A stretch of 35,622 bases of DNA, from the IMG/VR virus record IMGVR_UViG_3300044972_001663, positions 1 through 35,622 of that record; one strand, written 5' to 3'. The stretch's first letter is position 1. Each line of letters starts with the position of its first letter. The translations under genes and the position numbers were made by a program. The notes under the pieces are model-generated. The model ran no database searches, had not been told where the DNA came from, and saw only the letters and a program-made list of their open reading frames with translations. This document shows, piece after piece, positions 13,069 through 22,383 of this stretch. This DNA is from a virus.

Positions 13069-16000
13069 TTACTCTCCGTCTGGCTCTTTCATATGGAGAT
13101 ACATGGATGCGGTGAAAGCAAGGACAGTTCCCCATAGGGCAATTTGTTGTGTTAATCCAGAGAGGGTGAAGTACATAACGGTGGCACCGGCAAGGGTGAA
13201 ACCAGATGCCATAACCCCATAAGCAAACTTTCTTGCGAAGTTCTTCCAGTCCATGATTCTTACTCCATCCTCATATTTGTAAATAGATATTCTCTTAATC
13301 CAATCAGGACCTTCGCCCTCGATTGCTCCACCCTCTTCTGTCTCTTCTTCTTCTCTCCGAGCCGCGACATCTTGTCGTGGTGCAGAAGGTGTAGAAGGTC
13401 CGGGGGTTGGTATTCCACCAGCAGCAGAGGCAAGAGCCACAGTGCTGGTCACCAAGTTTACAGCAATAACACTTCGTCTTGTACCAACATCTATGGAAGA
13501 ACCTACTGCGGTATATGTATCAAACACTCCGGCGAACACATTTATCTCTTCTTCAAATGATTCTTTAACATCGGTCGATGCCTCGGTGAGTGCTTCTGAA
13601 ATTGCAGCACCAGCTTCTTCTGAAACCTCAGAAACAACAATTGCATTAAACACTGCGGAAGCTTGTTCGCCGTCAATGCTTTCAAGAACCTTGGCGCTAG
13701 TTGCAAGTTCGATTGATTGGCCTGACTCAATGCCACCTTCTTGTTCGATTACTAACGTGACGACTTGTCCAACCTGCTCGCTCGTAATTGTGTCTGATTC
13801 CAACACATCTACGATGACTCCTACTGATTCTGCATCTAGTTCGTTACCCAAGACAGCGGTAAAGGTTTCAATCAAAACCTCGTTGCTCACTTCTTCGTCA
13901 AAGACCGAACCAAGAACAGCGTTCAATAATTCTGAGGTGAGTTCGTCAGCTAATACATCAACAATAAGTTCAATGGTTTCTGCATCCGAGAGGTCATCAT
14001 CAAACACACTGTCAAAGACTGCTTCTGTTTCTGACATGCTCAGGTTTGTTTCAAGCAAGTCCCCAAGAACCGTCATGGTGTCCGCAACTGAAATGTCCTC
14101 GTCAAACACGGCTGCCATAACTGTGTTCAGGTCGCCAGAACTAAGCGGACCATCAAAGATTGACACCAAAGCAGACACCATATTTTCGGCAGAAGTGTCT
14201 TCCGAGAATGCTGAATCCAAAACTGCCGTCAACTGTTCGCTAGTGATGTCTGCATCCAGCATCGTTGTCAGTGCTTCGGTGAATACATCTGCTGAAACAT
14301 CTTCGGTAAAGACGGCTTCTAGAACATTGTCAAACTGGGTGTCGGTAAGTTCTGCGCCAAGGAGTGTGTCAAGAACAGCGCCAACCTCGTCAGCCTCAAT
14401 ATCGGTAGTGAACGTATTTTCAAGAATATTGTCCAATATGACTGTCGTGATTGGCTCGTTGTCTTCTATGTCTGTGACGGTATAATCATCTGGTGGAATT
14501 ATTACTACTACCGTTTCGGTTTCTGTTGGGTCTATTCCAATTGGTTCTGAGTATTCTGGAATTGTCTCTGTTGGCAATTCAGTTTCTGTTCCTGTTCCTA
14601 TGGGAAGCGTCACCGTTGTGGATTCTGTTTCAGGCTCTGGCAATTGCGGCAGTGGCACTGTTGTATCGTCTGGGGGAGTCACGACGACAGGAACGACGGT
14701 CGTACTGGTCGTAGTTGTAGTAGTAGATGAAGTAGTTGTCGGGTCAAGAACAGTTGCATCAACGGTCACTTCAGGACCATAGGTGCAACTGCCAGTTCCA
14801 ACTCCAGCACACCCACCAGTCATCGCTTTGATACCAAAACGAACTGGTCCATACCCAGTCGTGACAGGATTACTTCCAGAGAACATCCCAGTGCTTAACG
14901 AATAGTTGGTTCCTTGATTAGTCCAAACTCCCCAGCCACCTGATTGTGCTCCACCGATTACTGTTAGGTCGTAGAAACTAACTGAGTAACCATAGATGAC
15001 GCAATTGCTTGCCGCCGATGCATCCCAATCAAGGTCAACACTTCCATCTGAGTTTGCAACAGCAGTCAAGTTTGTGACTGGATTGAGATAAGCCGCAGTA
15101 ATTGTGTTATTGGACTCTACATATCCAGAGCCTGAGAAATTGTTTGTGTTTTGCGCAGTAGTGCCAAATGTGTTCCCACTGGCTGTGGAGAACGAGTTCG
15201 CACTTACTCCGTTGTACACCGAAGAGCCGTTATTCCAATTGTTTGCAAACTGAATAGCAGTGGTGTTGCCGTTGAATGTATTACCTGAAACCGTTTGGTT
15301 ACCAGCGCCAACCGCCCAACTTGTCGGAATCCATGACGATAAGTACACGCCAACACCGTTTGAAGTAAATGTTGAATTTAGAACTTGCTGACGGTTGAGC
15401 CCTCCTAGATACGCACCAACCTGTGTGTTGCCTGTGAACTGACTGTTATTTATTTTAACAAAGCGCTCGGTACGAATGCCATAAGTATTTGATGTAAATG
15501 TAGAGCCATTGACATAAATACGATTTGAGTAATCAGTATCCGTAAGGCTCAGGGCTGTAGGTGTTCCGCCGTGGTCAGAGGTAATTGCATAACCGTTATT
15601 TGTAAATTGGGAATCATTGAATGTGGTAACTCCACCGCCGCCTTGGTAGAAAGCCCACGATGAATGATTGGAAATCTTTATCCGATTGAACGTCATTGTT
15701 CCGGAGGCGTTGTAAATCAGCCCACCGTTCCATGAAACATTTTTACCTTGCTTGAATGTGATGTCTTCAATAACAATTGTTCTTGAGCCATTGTTGTAAA
15801 TGGCTCGCCACAAATTATTGCCATCAATAATTGTCGTAGCCATTCCCGTGCCGGTGATTGTCACCCCAGCCGTAATGTTGGGCAAGTCGGAAGTGAGGGT
15901 GATTGTTCCTTCTGTGGTGATGTCAATGGCATCGTAAATCCCACCAGCATTTGCGTTGGCTTGATTGATTGCCCAGCGAAGAGTTCCGCTTGAACCATCA

Positions 16001-17052
16001 TCCAAGAGGCTTGTAACTTCAAGCGATGTTGAAGCGGGCACGGTAGTCGTCGTCGTTGTTGTCGTGGTAGTACTCGTAGTAGTCGTCTGAGCAACGGTCG
16101 TACTCGTAGTTGTAGTAGTCGGAGGAACAGTTGGAGCAGTTTCGCTATTTGAAGCAACTCCACCGAATGTGGTGCAAGTTCCAGAGATACAACGCTCTGT
16201 TGAGCCAGCCTCGCTATCAATCATCAGTACTGGAGAAAGTGCGGTATCTCCAAGGTTGAAGACAGCAAAACCAAGTTTGTATGTTCCGGTTATATCCACG
16301 CTGTATGTAGATGTTTGCCAACCAGTAGCACCATATGAATTTGTCGAATAGTCGCCAGTTCCTGGGTTGGTGAATCCAAGAAGGGCATATGACTGTACGT
16401 AATTGTTTACTCTGATAACTGGGGTTCCGGTAACGGTCACTGGCACAAGCCCGGTCACAGAACCGTCATTGAATGGAACATAGTCCGTTCCTAGGTAGTT
16501 CCAAGACATTGTGTAGGTAGTGCCAGCAGTTAGTTGTACTTCCCTAGTAATCCATGCCGCGTTTGTCGGATTGGAATTTCCATTCCCAGACGCAATCCCG
16601 TCTGCTGTCAACCGTTCTTGTATTGCTGTTTGTGGAGCACCAGACAACCCGAGTGCGGTCATTGCATTAGAGAATGTGACTGGGTTTACTGGTTGTAGGG
16701 CGACTGCTTTTGCCGCATTGTTTGGTCTAAATGTCCAACTTCCAGCAGCGACGGCTGGGGCGTAAGAAGGGCTAGATGGGTTTCCCACTGCTGGATGCGA
16801 ACCATGAGTAAATGTCCGAGAACCAGTAAAGATGGTTACGCCGGTTCCGTTGCCGGTAATGGTGTTGCCCAATGTTCCAGACTGGCTTCCCTTTTCCCAG
16901 CCCGTAAAGGTTCCGTCCTCAAATCCAGCATCAGGGAAAGAATCAGCCCGAACCGGCGAAGAGAAGCCAAAAATCGAGAGAAGAAGAAAGAACACCGAAG
17001 GTACAGCCATGACGGCTGCGGGTTTGTTAAAGCGACGACGACTACGGAACAT
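13069..17052 (-). CDS. very large secreted, membrane-anchored protein with beta-helix and Thr-rich linkers
   Basis: A 1327-residue protein. Residues 1-36 are a signal peptide with a basic start and cleavage near PVRA/DS. A jelly-roll-like region follows, then a Thr-rich linker (about 306-343), a right-handed beta-helix region (about 345-650, many NNS/GN turns), a fibronectin-III-like segment (about 665-760), a second Thr/Pro-rich stretch, then five or more roughly 34-residue repeats of the type VLDSVFDEDVS...LLDAELTSE, and finally two membrane segments near the C-terminus. It resembles actinobacterial surface proteins more than virion proteins. GGAGG precedes the ATG. It lies between lysis genes and tail genes. 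Possible roles are surface display, exclusion of other phages or tailspike; none is proven. Confidence 0.75.
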   Translation of the reverse strand: MFRSRRRFNKPAAVMAVPSVFFLLLSIFGFSSPVRADSFPDAGFEDGTFTGWEKGSQSGTLGNTITGNGTGVTIFTGSRTFTHGSHPAVGNPSSPSYAPAVAAGSWTFRPNNAAKAVALQPVNPVTFSNAMTALGLSGAPQTAIQERLTADGIASGNGNSNPTNAAWITREVQLTAGTTYTMSWNYLGTDYVPFNDGSVTGLVPVTVTGTPVIRVNNYVQSYALLGFTNPGTGDYSTNSYGATGWQTSTYSVDITGTYKLGFAVFNLGDTALSPVLMIDSEAGSTERCISGTCTTFGGVASNSETAPTVPPTTTTTSTTVAQTTTTSTTTTTTTTTTVPASTSLEVTSLLDDGSSGTLRWAINQANANAGGIYDAIDITTEGTITLTSDLPNITAGVTITGTGMATTIIDGNNLWRAIYNNGSRTIVIEDITFKQGKNVSWNGGLIYNASGTMTFNRIKISNHSSWAFYQGGGGVTTFNDSQFTNNGYAITSDHGGTPTALSLTDTDYSNRIYVNGSTFTSNTYGIRTERFVKINNSQFTGNTQVGAYLGGLNRQQVLNSTFTSNGVGVYLSSWIPTSWAVGAGNQTVSGNTFNGNTTAIQFANNWNNGSSVYNGVSANSFSTASGNTFGTTAQNTNNFSGSGYVESNNTITAAYLNPVTNLTAVANSDGSVDLDWDASAASNCVIYGYSVSFYDLTVIGGAQSGGWGVWTNQGTNYSLSTGMFSGSNPVTTGYGPVRFGIKAMTGGCAGVGTGSCTYGPEVTVDATVLDPTTTSSTTTTTTSTTVVPVVVTPPDDTTVPLPQLPEPETESTTVTLPIGTGTETELPTETIPEYSEPIGIDPTETETVVVIIPPDDYTVTDIEDNEPITTVILDNILENTFTTDIEADEVGAVLDTLLGAELTDTQFDNVLEAVFTEDVSADVFTEALTTMLDADITSEQLTAVLDSAFSEDTSAENMVSALVSIFDGPLSSGDLNTVMAAVFDEDISVADTMTVLGDLLETNLSMSETEAVFDSVFDDDLSDAETIELIVDVLADELTSELLNAVLGSVFDEEVSNEVLIETFTAVLGNELDAESVGVIVDVLESDTITSEQVGQVVTLVIEQEGGIESGQSIELATSAKVLESIDGEQASAVFNAIVVSEVSEEAGAAISEALTEASTDVKESFEEEINVFAGVFDTYTAVGSSIDVGTRRSVIAVNLVTSTVALASAAGGIPTPGPSTPSAPRQDVAARREEEETEEGGAIEGEGPDWIKRISIYKYEDGVRIMDWKNFARKFAYGVMASGFTLAGATVMYFTLSGLTQQIALWGTVLAFTASMYLHMKEPDGE

Positions 17053-17124
17053 TTAGCCTCCAGAAAAATACCTCCAATTCTAACATTAAATGGATGAATT
17101 TTAATTAGTCTCACCTAATCAGCA

Positions 17125-17153
17125 TTGGTCATCCTTTCATCAGGGTTGATAAT
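17125..17153 (+). promoter_or_regulatory. sigma-70-type promoter for tail genes
   Basis: TTGGTC (17125-17130) and GATAAT (17148-17153) are 17 bases apart in the divergent gap upstream of the tail genes. The start at 17197 with AAGGAG follows at a plausible distance. Confidence 0.45.
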
Positions 17154-17196
17154 AATGAAGTATTATTTAGGCAAACCCAAATTCTTAAGGAGACGC

Positions 17197-18183
17197 ATGG
17201 CTGGCGCCGGAGTACGAGTCTTCTTGCCTGGTGAAGTTTTAACGGCAACCCTCGTTAACACATACTTGCAAGACCAAGTAGTAGCAATTTTTGACACCGA
17301 GAATGCGCGTAATAGCGCTTTCGGTGCAATTGGCAACCTTGACAGCATGCCAGAACTCGTAGAGGGCCGTGTTTGCTACCTCCGTGATTTAAACGACATC
17401 CAGTACTATTCGGGTAGCGCATGGGTCTCAATCACCGCTGGCTCAATTCTCAATCTCATTACGGCAAAAGGTGACCTTTTGGCGGCAACAGCAGCAGGAG
17501 CTGTAGACAACGTAGCTGTTGGCACGAATGATTATGTTCTAATTGCCGACAGCACCGAGGCAACCGGAATCAAATGGGGAAAAATTCAACAGGCCAGCAT
17601 TGACAACGGTGTAGTCACCAATGACATGCTTGCTGGCTCCATCCTTGATTCAAAACTTTCAACCATTTCTACGGCATTGAAGGTTTCAAACTCTGCAACA
17701 ACTGCAACTAATGCAAACACTGCTTCAGCGATAGTCGCCCGTGATGCGTCTGGAAACTTCATTGCCAATAAGGCAACATTGAATTCTATTGATGTAGTAT
17801 CAATTATAGAAACAGCAAGCATTGTCGCCTCTGCTGCAGCTGGAGTGGTCACTATTGAGTTCAGTAATAATCCAACGGTTTATTACACAAGTAATGCAAC
17901 TAGCGACTGGACGGTGAATATTATTGGAACATCCACTGCAACTCTGAACGACACTCTCTCAGTCGGCCAAATTGCATCGGTTACATTTCTTGCAACAATC
18001 GGTGCGGCAGAAATGAGACCAATTGCATTTCAGGTCGACGGCAATGCAGTGACCCCTAAGTGGATGGGTGGAGTTGCACCGACTGTTGGTAATGCAAACT
18101 CGATTGACTCCTACACTTTTTCGGTAATCAAAACAGGCAACCTCGCATTCACGATGCTTGCAAGTCAGTCAAGATTTGCCTAA
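17197..18183 (+). CDS. tail-fibre/minor tail protein
   Basis: A 328-residue protein from the ATG with AAGGAG seven bases upstream; an in-frame ATG at 17155 is a weaker option. The N-terminus (FLPGEVLTATLVNTYLQDQV) and YLRDLNDIQYYSGSAW match the start of many actinophage tail-fibre proteins. The segment AKGDLLAATAAGAVDN...TEATGIKWG is a fibre repeat that also occurs in the gene at the right edge of the window. The C-terminal 120 residues are beta-rich. It should be a virion tail component. Confidence 0.75.
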   Translation: MAGAGVRVFLPGEVLTATLVNTYLQDQVVAIFDTENARNSAFGAIGNLDSMPELVEGRVCYLRDLNDIQYYSGSAWVSITAGSILNLITAKGDLLAATAAGAVDNVAVGTNDYVLIADSTEATGIKWGKIQQASIDNGVVTNDMLAGSILDSKLSTISTALKVSNSATTATNANTASAIVARDASGNFIANKATLNSIDVVSIIETASIVASAAAGVVTIEFSNNPTVYYTSNATSDWTVNIIGTSTATLNDTLSVGQIASVTFLATIGAAEMRPIAFQVDGNAVTPKWMGGVAPTVGNANSIDSYTFSVIKTGNLAFTMLASQSRFA

Positions 18184-18191
18184 GGCAAATT

Positions 18192-19316
18192 GTGCCATTT
18201 CTAAATCGTATTGGAAGCGGGTCAATCCGTAAATTTGGTTTTAGAGCAGGCATGGCTCCTGGAGGCCCAACCGCAGTATCAGCAACTAGTGGAGACATGC
18301 AGGCCGCAATTACTTTTTCACCACCAGCAATGCTTGGAACTCAACCATTAACTTATTTGGCTACATCAAGCCCTGGTGCTTTGACTGCAATAGGTGCATC
18401 ATCTCCGCTGATTGTCACTGGTCTAACGAATGGAACGTCTTACACTTTTACTGTTACCGCATTTAACTCATTTGGCGCGACTCAATCTTCTTCTTCAAGC
18501 AGTATTGTGCCAGCAGGCGTTCCAGTTGCACCAGCAGCACCAACCGTAACTGCCGGTAATGGTCAGGTAACTCTTTCGTGGACAGCTCCTTCAAATAACG
18601 GTTCTGCAATAGTTGATTATATTATCTACTACGCAACATCTGTTGGTGGGACTTATTCCGAGTTTGGTGATGGGGTGGGTGTTTCAACATCCACAACCGT
18701 AGGAGGACTGACCAATGGAACCGCCTACTTCTTTAAAATAGCTGCTCAAAATGCAATTGGCAACAGCGCTCAATCGGCTGCCTCGGTTTCCGTTACGCCA
18801 GTCGCCCCACCAGTAGTACCAGTAGTACCTCCAGTTGTTCCAGTAGTCCCCCCAGTGGTCCCAGAGGCTCCAATAGTTCCAGTAGTCCCCCCAGTGGTCC
18901 CACCGCCAGTTGACCCATGTGCTGGTGCCCCAGCAATTGACACCATCTACTATGGAACTAACTGTGAAGGCTATACCCTCCAATACGTATGGAATAACGG
19001 ATGTTATGGTGAATACGCTAGATTCACCACCCCAAACTCAACGGCTTGCGGCTTTCCAGTTCCAGTTGTTCCAGTAGTTCCCCCAGTTGCCCCAACATGC
19101 GACTGCTGTAAGGGAACCTTTCAAACCCAGTACAGATGCATTAGCACCCCAGGGGGCTGTAGGCAGCAGTCACGGACAAATATTGTATTTAGCGGTGTTG
19201 GCGGCATTAAGGGCTCGGGTAGTGCTTGCACTGGAAGTTGCTCTGGCGGCGGCTGTTCGGCATACACCCAATACGGCACTTATGCCAATACGGGTGCATC
19301 CTGTTCCCCTTGCTAA
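18192..19316 (+). CDS. minor tail protein with FN3 domains, Pro-Val repeats and Cys-rich end
   Basis: A 374-residue protein with a GTG start and AAGG upstream. The N-terminus (FLNRIGSGSIRKFGF) is a common start of phage tail proteins. Two fibronectin-III-type domains follow (about 24-108 and 113-203), then a PVVPVVPP-rich linker, and a C-terminal region with about 15 cysteines in CDCC, CxxTPGGC and CSGGGC patterns. The gene contains a perfect 27-base direct repeat (18837-18863 and 18876-18902) within the Pro-Val linker. It probably binds receptor or carbohydrate. The Pro-rich linker is a candidate substrate for the nearby hydroxylases. Confidence 0.7.
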   Translation: MPFLNRIGSGSIRKFGFRAGMAPGGPTAVSATSGDMQAAITFSPPAMLGTQPLTYLATSSPGALTAIGASSPLIVTGLTNGTSYTFTVTAFNSFGATQSSSSSSIVPAGVPVAPAAPTVTAGNGQVTLSWTAPSNNGSAIVDYIIYYATSVGGTYSEFGDGVGVSTSTTVGGLTNGTAYFFKIAAQNAIGNSAQSAASVSVTPVAPPVVPVVPPVVPVVPPVVPEAPIVPVVPPVVPPPVDPCAGAPAIDTIYYGTNCEGYTLQYVWNNGCYGEYARFTTPNSTACGFPVPVVPVVPPVAPTCDCCKGTFQTQYRCISTPGGCRQQSRTNIVFSGVGGIKGSGSACTGSCSGGGCSAYTQYGTYANTGASCSPC

Positions 19317-19350
19317 GATACGACGAGTAATGATGTTGCAAGATTTTGTA

Positions 19351-19356
19351 TATAAT
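19351..19356 (+). promoter_or_regulatory. perfect -10 hexamer TATAAT upstream of a tail gene
   Basis: A consensus TATAAT lies 30 bases before the start at 19386. No convincing -35 is seen at 17 bases. AAGGGG follows, with a start-stop pair ATGTAA at 19374 between it and the true start. Confidence 0.4.
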
Positions 19357-19385
19357 TTTACCGAACGAAGGGGATGTAAATAAAC

Positions 19386-19628
19386 ATGGAAGGCTATCCA
19401 GAAGGTTATAGCGAAGAAATGCAAGAAGAGTTCGTATACTTTGCCATTGTCGCTGATGGTGATTTCACTGGGATGATTGGCATGGGTGCCAATGCTGGCC
19501 CAGCATTAATGGGTTTGAGGTCAAATCCGGTAATGGTGGAATTAACCCCAGAACAAGTAGGCGTAGTTAACCTCGGATGGGTGTACAACGGGGAAACTTT
19601 TGTTCAAGATACCCCACCCGAATCCTGA
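19386..19628 (+). CDS. tail-associated hypothetical protein, 80 aa
   Basis: An 80-residue acidic protein (MEGYPEGYSEEMQEEFVYFA...) with PEQVGVVNLGWVYNGETFV near the end, a pattern seen in small phage proteins next to tail-fibre genes. The site AAGGGG is 10-15 bases upstream, with an intervening ATGTAA. It may help fold or assemble the preceding tail proteins; this is an inference from position. Confidence 0.6.
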   Translation: MEGYPEGYSEEMQEEFVYFAIVADGDFTGMIGMGANAGPALMGLRSNPVMVELTPEQVGVVNLGWVYNGETFVQDTPPES

Positions 19629-19663
19629 CCCGCTATAGGGAAATGCATTTTCAGTAGTGGTAA

Positions 19664-19700
19664 TTGTCTACAGATATGCGACCATAGTATGATTGCATCA
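19664..19700 (+). promoter_or_regulatory. promoter for a leaderless start
   Basis: TTGTCT (19664-19669), an 18-base spacer, and TATGAT (19688-19693) are followed six bases later by the ATG at 19700. No Shine-Dalgarno sequence is present, so transcription probably starts at the ATG. Confidence 0.45.
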
Positions 19701-19930
19701 TGACAAGTCCATGGCAAGAATATAAGAAAAAACTTGGTGTAACGCGTCCTTGGGATTTCCTTAACCCAAGTGTAGAGCGAGCCACAGATGACCAAGCTGC
19801 TAGCAGACTGTCTATATGTGAAACATGCCCAAGTCTCATAAGGGCAACACATCAGTGCAAGGAGTGTGGGTGTCTGATGAAGCTAAAGGTTAAGTTGGCT
19901 CATGCTACATGCCCACTTGATAAATGGTAG
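19700..19930 (+). CDS. small Cys-rich phage protein (CGC type)
   Basis: A 76-residue protein with CETCPS, QCKECGCLM, KVKLAHATCPLDKW. This knuckle with a CP..KW end is a common small family in cyanophages and freshwater phages, probably binding zinc. It ends immediately before the start of the 720-residue oxygenase gene, so both are co-expressed. The start appears leaderless. The function of the family is unknown; its place suggests it belongs to the modification island. Confidence 0.65.
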   Translation: MTSPWQEYKKKLGVTRPWDFLNPSVERATDDQAASRLSICETCPSLIRATHQCKECGCLMKLKVKLAHATCPLDKW

Positions 19931-22093
19931 ATGATTTCCGTTCCGGTAGCTTCAAACGATATTGCATTTCGTAACCAGTTAAGCATATTCTGGGACAACC
20001 ACAAATTAATATACGGAGATGATGCTTACAAAAAAGCACATGCAATAATCGTCTCTCAAAACTCTCCTGAACAAAACAAAATTAAAGACGGAGAGTGGGG
20101 GCTTGATATTCCGTTAACGGTAGTTGAACCATATTGGTCGCATCTGCAAAGAGAACACTCCCGAGTGCTTCTGCCAATAAACATTCAATCAGGACTGTCT
20201 CAGATAATAAACAATTTTGACGACGATGAATTGTTGGAACTAATTGACTGCGACATGTTTCATATCAAGGCATATGAGGAACAGGAAATTAACGAAGACG
20301 AATTTTTAGTATGCGACATATATGAAGACTGGCACCTAAAAAGCAAGAGTGACCTATATGGGGTTATAGAGAATTTTTTAGATAAAGACCAGTCAGCCTA
20401 CAATGGCGGATTTGTTCCAATTATTGGTTATGTAAAAACATTTAAGAAAATTCTAAAATACTGGACAGATGTGCATTTGCAGATATTTGATTCCACTGAC
20501 GATACACGCATTCAGTGGTGGTCGGGCATGTACTCACTTCAAGTCGCCTGCGCTAACAACGGCATAAAGATGAAGGCAATTGATAATTGCTATATACCAA
20601 GTTTGAACGAGTTAAAAGACAATCACCATATAGCCCATTACTGCTGCGATACCGTATTCTCCAAAAATAAAGAACTCAGAAAACCGGACAAATTTGATTA
20701 CACGGGTTTTCCAAGCAGCTATTTCTATGACCAAATAAAAAACTGGATGAAGAAAATGAACTCGACGAAAAATGACGGTAAAATATTATTTCAACTTCCT
20801 GAACCACTAGTTGAAAAACCTCTTTGTGTTGAGTCTTTCTTTAGTGAAGAAATGCTTGTAAGGGTTAAGGATTCAGTCAAGGATACGGGGGTTGGTACGG
20901 ACAGGGTCCAGTTCCATACCATGCAGGGAAGATGGTATGCCCAGATTGGGTTTGATGAAGATATTGAGGATTTCATTCTTAATAGGGCAAGAACGATATT
21001 TAATGACGAGTCTCTGCAGAAGTCTTATTTTCTTGCAGCCAGATACCAGCGTAAAGATGGATGTATTCCACACCTATGGGAGCACGTTGACCAAAATGGA
21101 ACACAATTAACGCTTGATATAGCCATTGATAATTCGGCGAACTGGGGTCTTGTTGTTGAAGGTGAGTATTTTGAGCAAAAACCAAATGATGCAATTGCAT
21201 TCTGCGGTCAACAGCACACACATGGTAGGCCGCCATATCCAACCATCGACGAAGAAGTGTTTACTACAGTGTTGTTTTTACATTTCACCCAGCCAGAACA
21301 CTGGATACAAAAAGATAGAAATTTAATGAACACCTACAGCAGGGATGGAGTCGTAAGATTCTTTAACCGCAATCGATACTTTCCGCTACCTGATACACCA
21401 ATCAATCAGCCTGTATGTAGTTGCTGTGATTTCTCTGGGGTATTAAATTTCTACGATGAAATTACTGGACATAGAATGGATGAACCATCAGAGACTGTTG
21501 ATATGTCGGTAACAGGTAAAATCGAATTGGCCCCTGGAATAATGAAATACACAATCCCAAAAGAATCAGCACGCATTTTAAAAGGCTTGATACAAAACTC
21601 CATGTTGAAGCAGTGGCAACCAGCAGAGGTTTATAGCAAGAATGACAAGGCAGAGGTTGACCAAAACGCAAGAAATTGCTACAACTACTTCATTAGTGAA
21701 AAGGAATTAAGCTGTCACCCACAAGACCCAATAAGGCGAGCTGCAGAGTCGCTCAAAAGTGGTCTTGATGGAATTGTTGAGGACTTCAGGTCAAGGTATT
21801 CCATAGTTCCACTAAAATCACATCACACTGTCTTGCTTCGCTACGAAGAGGGTAACAAGTTCAGCAACCATATTGATGCCCACCCAGAATTCCCTAGAGT
21901 TGTATCTGTTTCAATGTTCTTAAATGATGACTTTGAGGGTGGAGATTTAGAGTTCAAAGAGTTTGGTGTAAAAATCAAACCAGATGCTGGTGACGTGATT
22001 GTGTTCTGCTCATCGTTCCCATATATGCATCAGGTTCATCCGGTGGAAATAGGTATTCGCTATGCAGTTGTCAAGTGGTACCAGTGGACCTAG
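19931..22093 (+). CDS. three-domain protein: glycosyltransferase-like plus two 2-oxoglutarate/Fe(II) oxygenase domains
   Basis: A 720-residue protein. Residues 1-275 look like a GT-A fold: LPINIQSGLSQIINN, the DxD-type LIDCDMF (DCD at 106-108), YNGGFVPIIG (158-166) and a WWSGMYSLQVA segment (196-206) resembling peptidyl hydroxyproline/serine glycosyltransferases. Residues about 290-465 form a first oxygenase domain with H385-x-D387 and QQHTHGR near 427-433, ending HFTQPEHW. Residues about 530-720 form a prolyl-4-hydroxylase-type domain with H647-x-D649, a distal His at 700 or 703 and R710. The combination would allow hydroxylation then glycosylation of the same target. Domain assignments are by motif; the glycosyltransferase call is the least certain. 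Confidence 0.75.
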   Translation: MISVPVASNDIAFRNQLSIFWDNHKLIYGDDAYKKAHAIIVSQNSPEQNKIKDGEWGLDIPLTVVEPYWSHLQREHSRVLLPINIQSGLSQIINNFDDDELLELIDCDMFHIKAYEEQEINEDEFLVCDIYEDWHLKSKSDLYGVIENFLDKDQSAYNGGFVPIIGYVKTFKKILKYWTDVHLQIFDSTDDTRIQWWSGMYSLQVACANNGIKMKAIDNCYIPSLNELKDNHHIAHYCCDTVFSKNKELRKPDKFDYTGFPSSYFYDQIKNWMKKMNSTKNDGKILFQLPEPLVEKPLCVESFFSEEMLVRVKDSVKDTGVGTDRVQFHTMQGRWYAQIGFDEDIEDFILNRARTIFNDESLQKSYFLAARYQRKDGCIPHLWEHVDQNGTQLTLDIAIDNSANWGLVVEGEYFEQKPNDAIAFCGQQHTHGRPPYPTIDEEVFTTVLFLHFTQPEHWIQKDRNLMNTYSRDGVVRFFNRNRYFPLPDTPINQPVCSCCDFSGVLNFYDEITGHRMDEPSETVDMSVTGKIELAPGIMKYTIPKESARILKGLIQNSMLKQWQPAEVYSKNDKAEVDQNARNCYNYFISEKELSCHPQDPIRRAAESLKSGLDGIVEDFRSRYSIVPLKSHHTVLLRYEEGNKFSNHIDAHPEFPRVVSVSMFLNDDFEGGDLEFKEFGVKIKPDAGDVIVFCSSFPYMHQVHPVEIGIRYAVVKWYQWT

Positions 22094-22098
22094 TGTTC

Positions 22099-22383
22099 TT
22101 ATAGGAAGTGCTTGAGGATAGCCGTTGTTGCTAGAACGACCCAGCAGATATTAAACCAAATAATTGTTGGCATAGTCTTGATTGTCGATGTGCCAATCAA
22201 AGCGATGCTTGATGCAAGGGCAAAAAGGTACATCCACCACCATTGCTTGTCAAAGATAAGACCTGGAACAATGATTGAAATTTTGGTCATAAAAGCCCAA
22301 GCCTCAATGATGTTTACCTTTGTCCAATAGTCCCTTTCGCCCCAACGGCGCGTCACCTGCATGATTTCAGAGGGTTTGAGCAT
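22099..22383 (-). CDS. three-segment membrane protein, 94 aa
   Basis: A 94-residue protein convergent with the oxygenase gene. After a basic helical N-terminus it has hydrophobic segments around ISIIVPGLIF, WWMYLFALASSIALIG and TIIWFNICWVVLATTAIL. Probably an inner-membrane protein, of unknown function. It is the only clear membrane protein in the modification island. Confidence 0.55.
   Translation of the reverse strand: MLKPSEIMQVTRRWGERDYWTKVNIIEAWAFMTKISIIVPGLIFDKQWWWMYLFALASSIALIGTSTIKTMPTIIWFNICWVVLATTAILKHFL

Noticed and set aside
13442-14485. 347-codon antisense frame within the large surface protein
   Set aside because: Ser/Thr/Ala-rich shadow of the repeat region on the other strand; no start signal.
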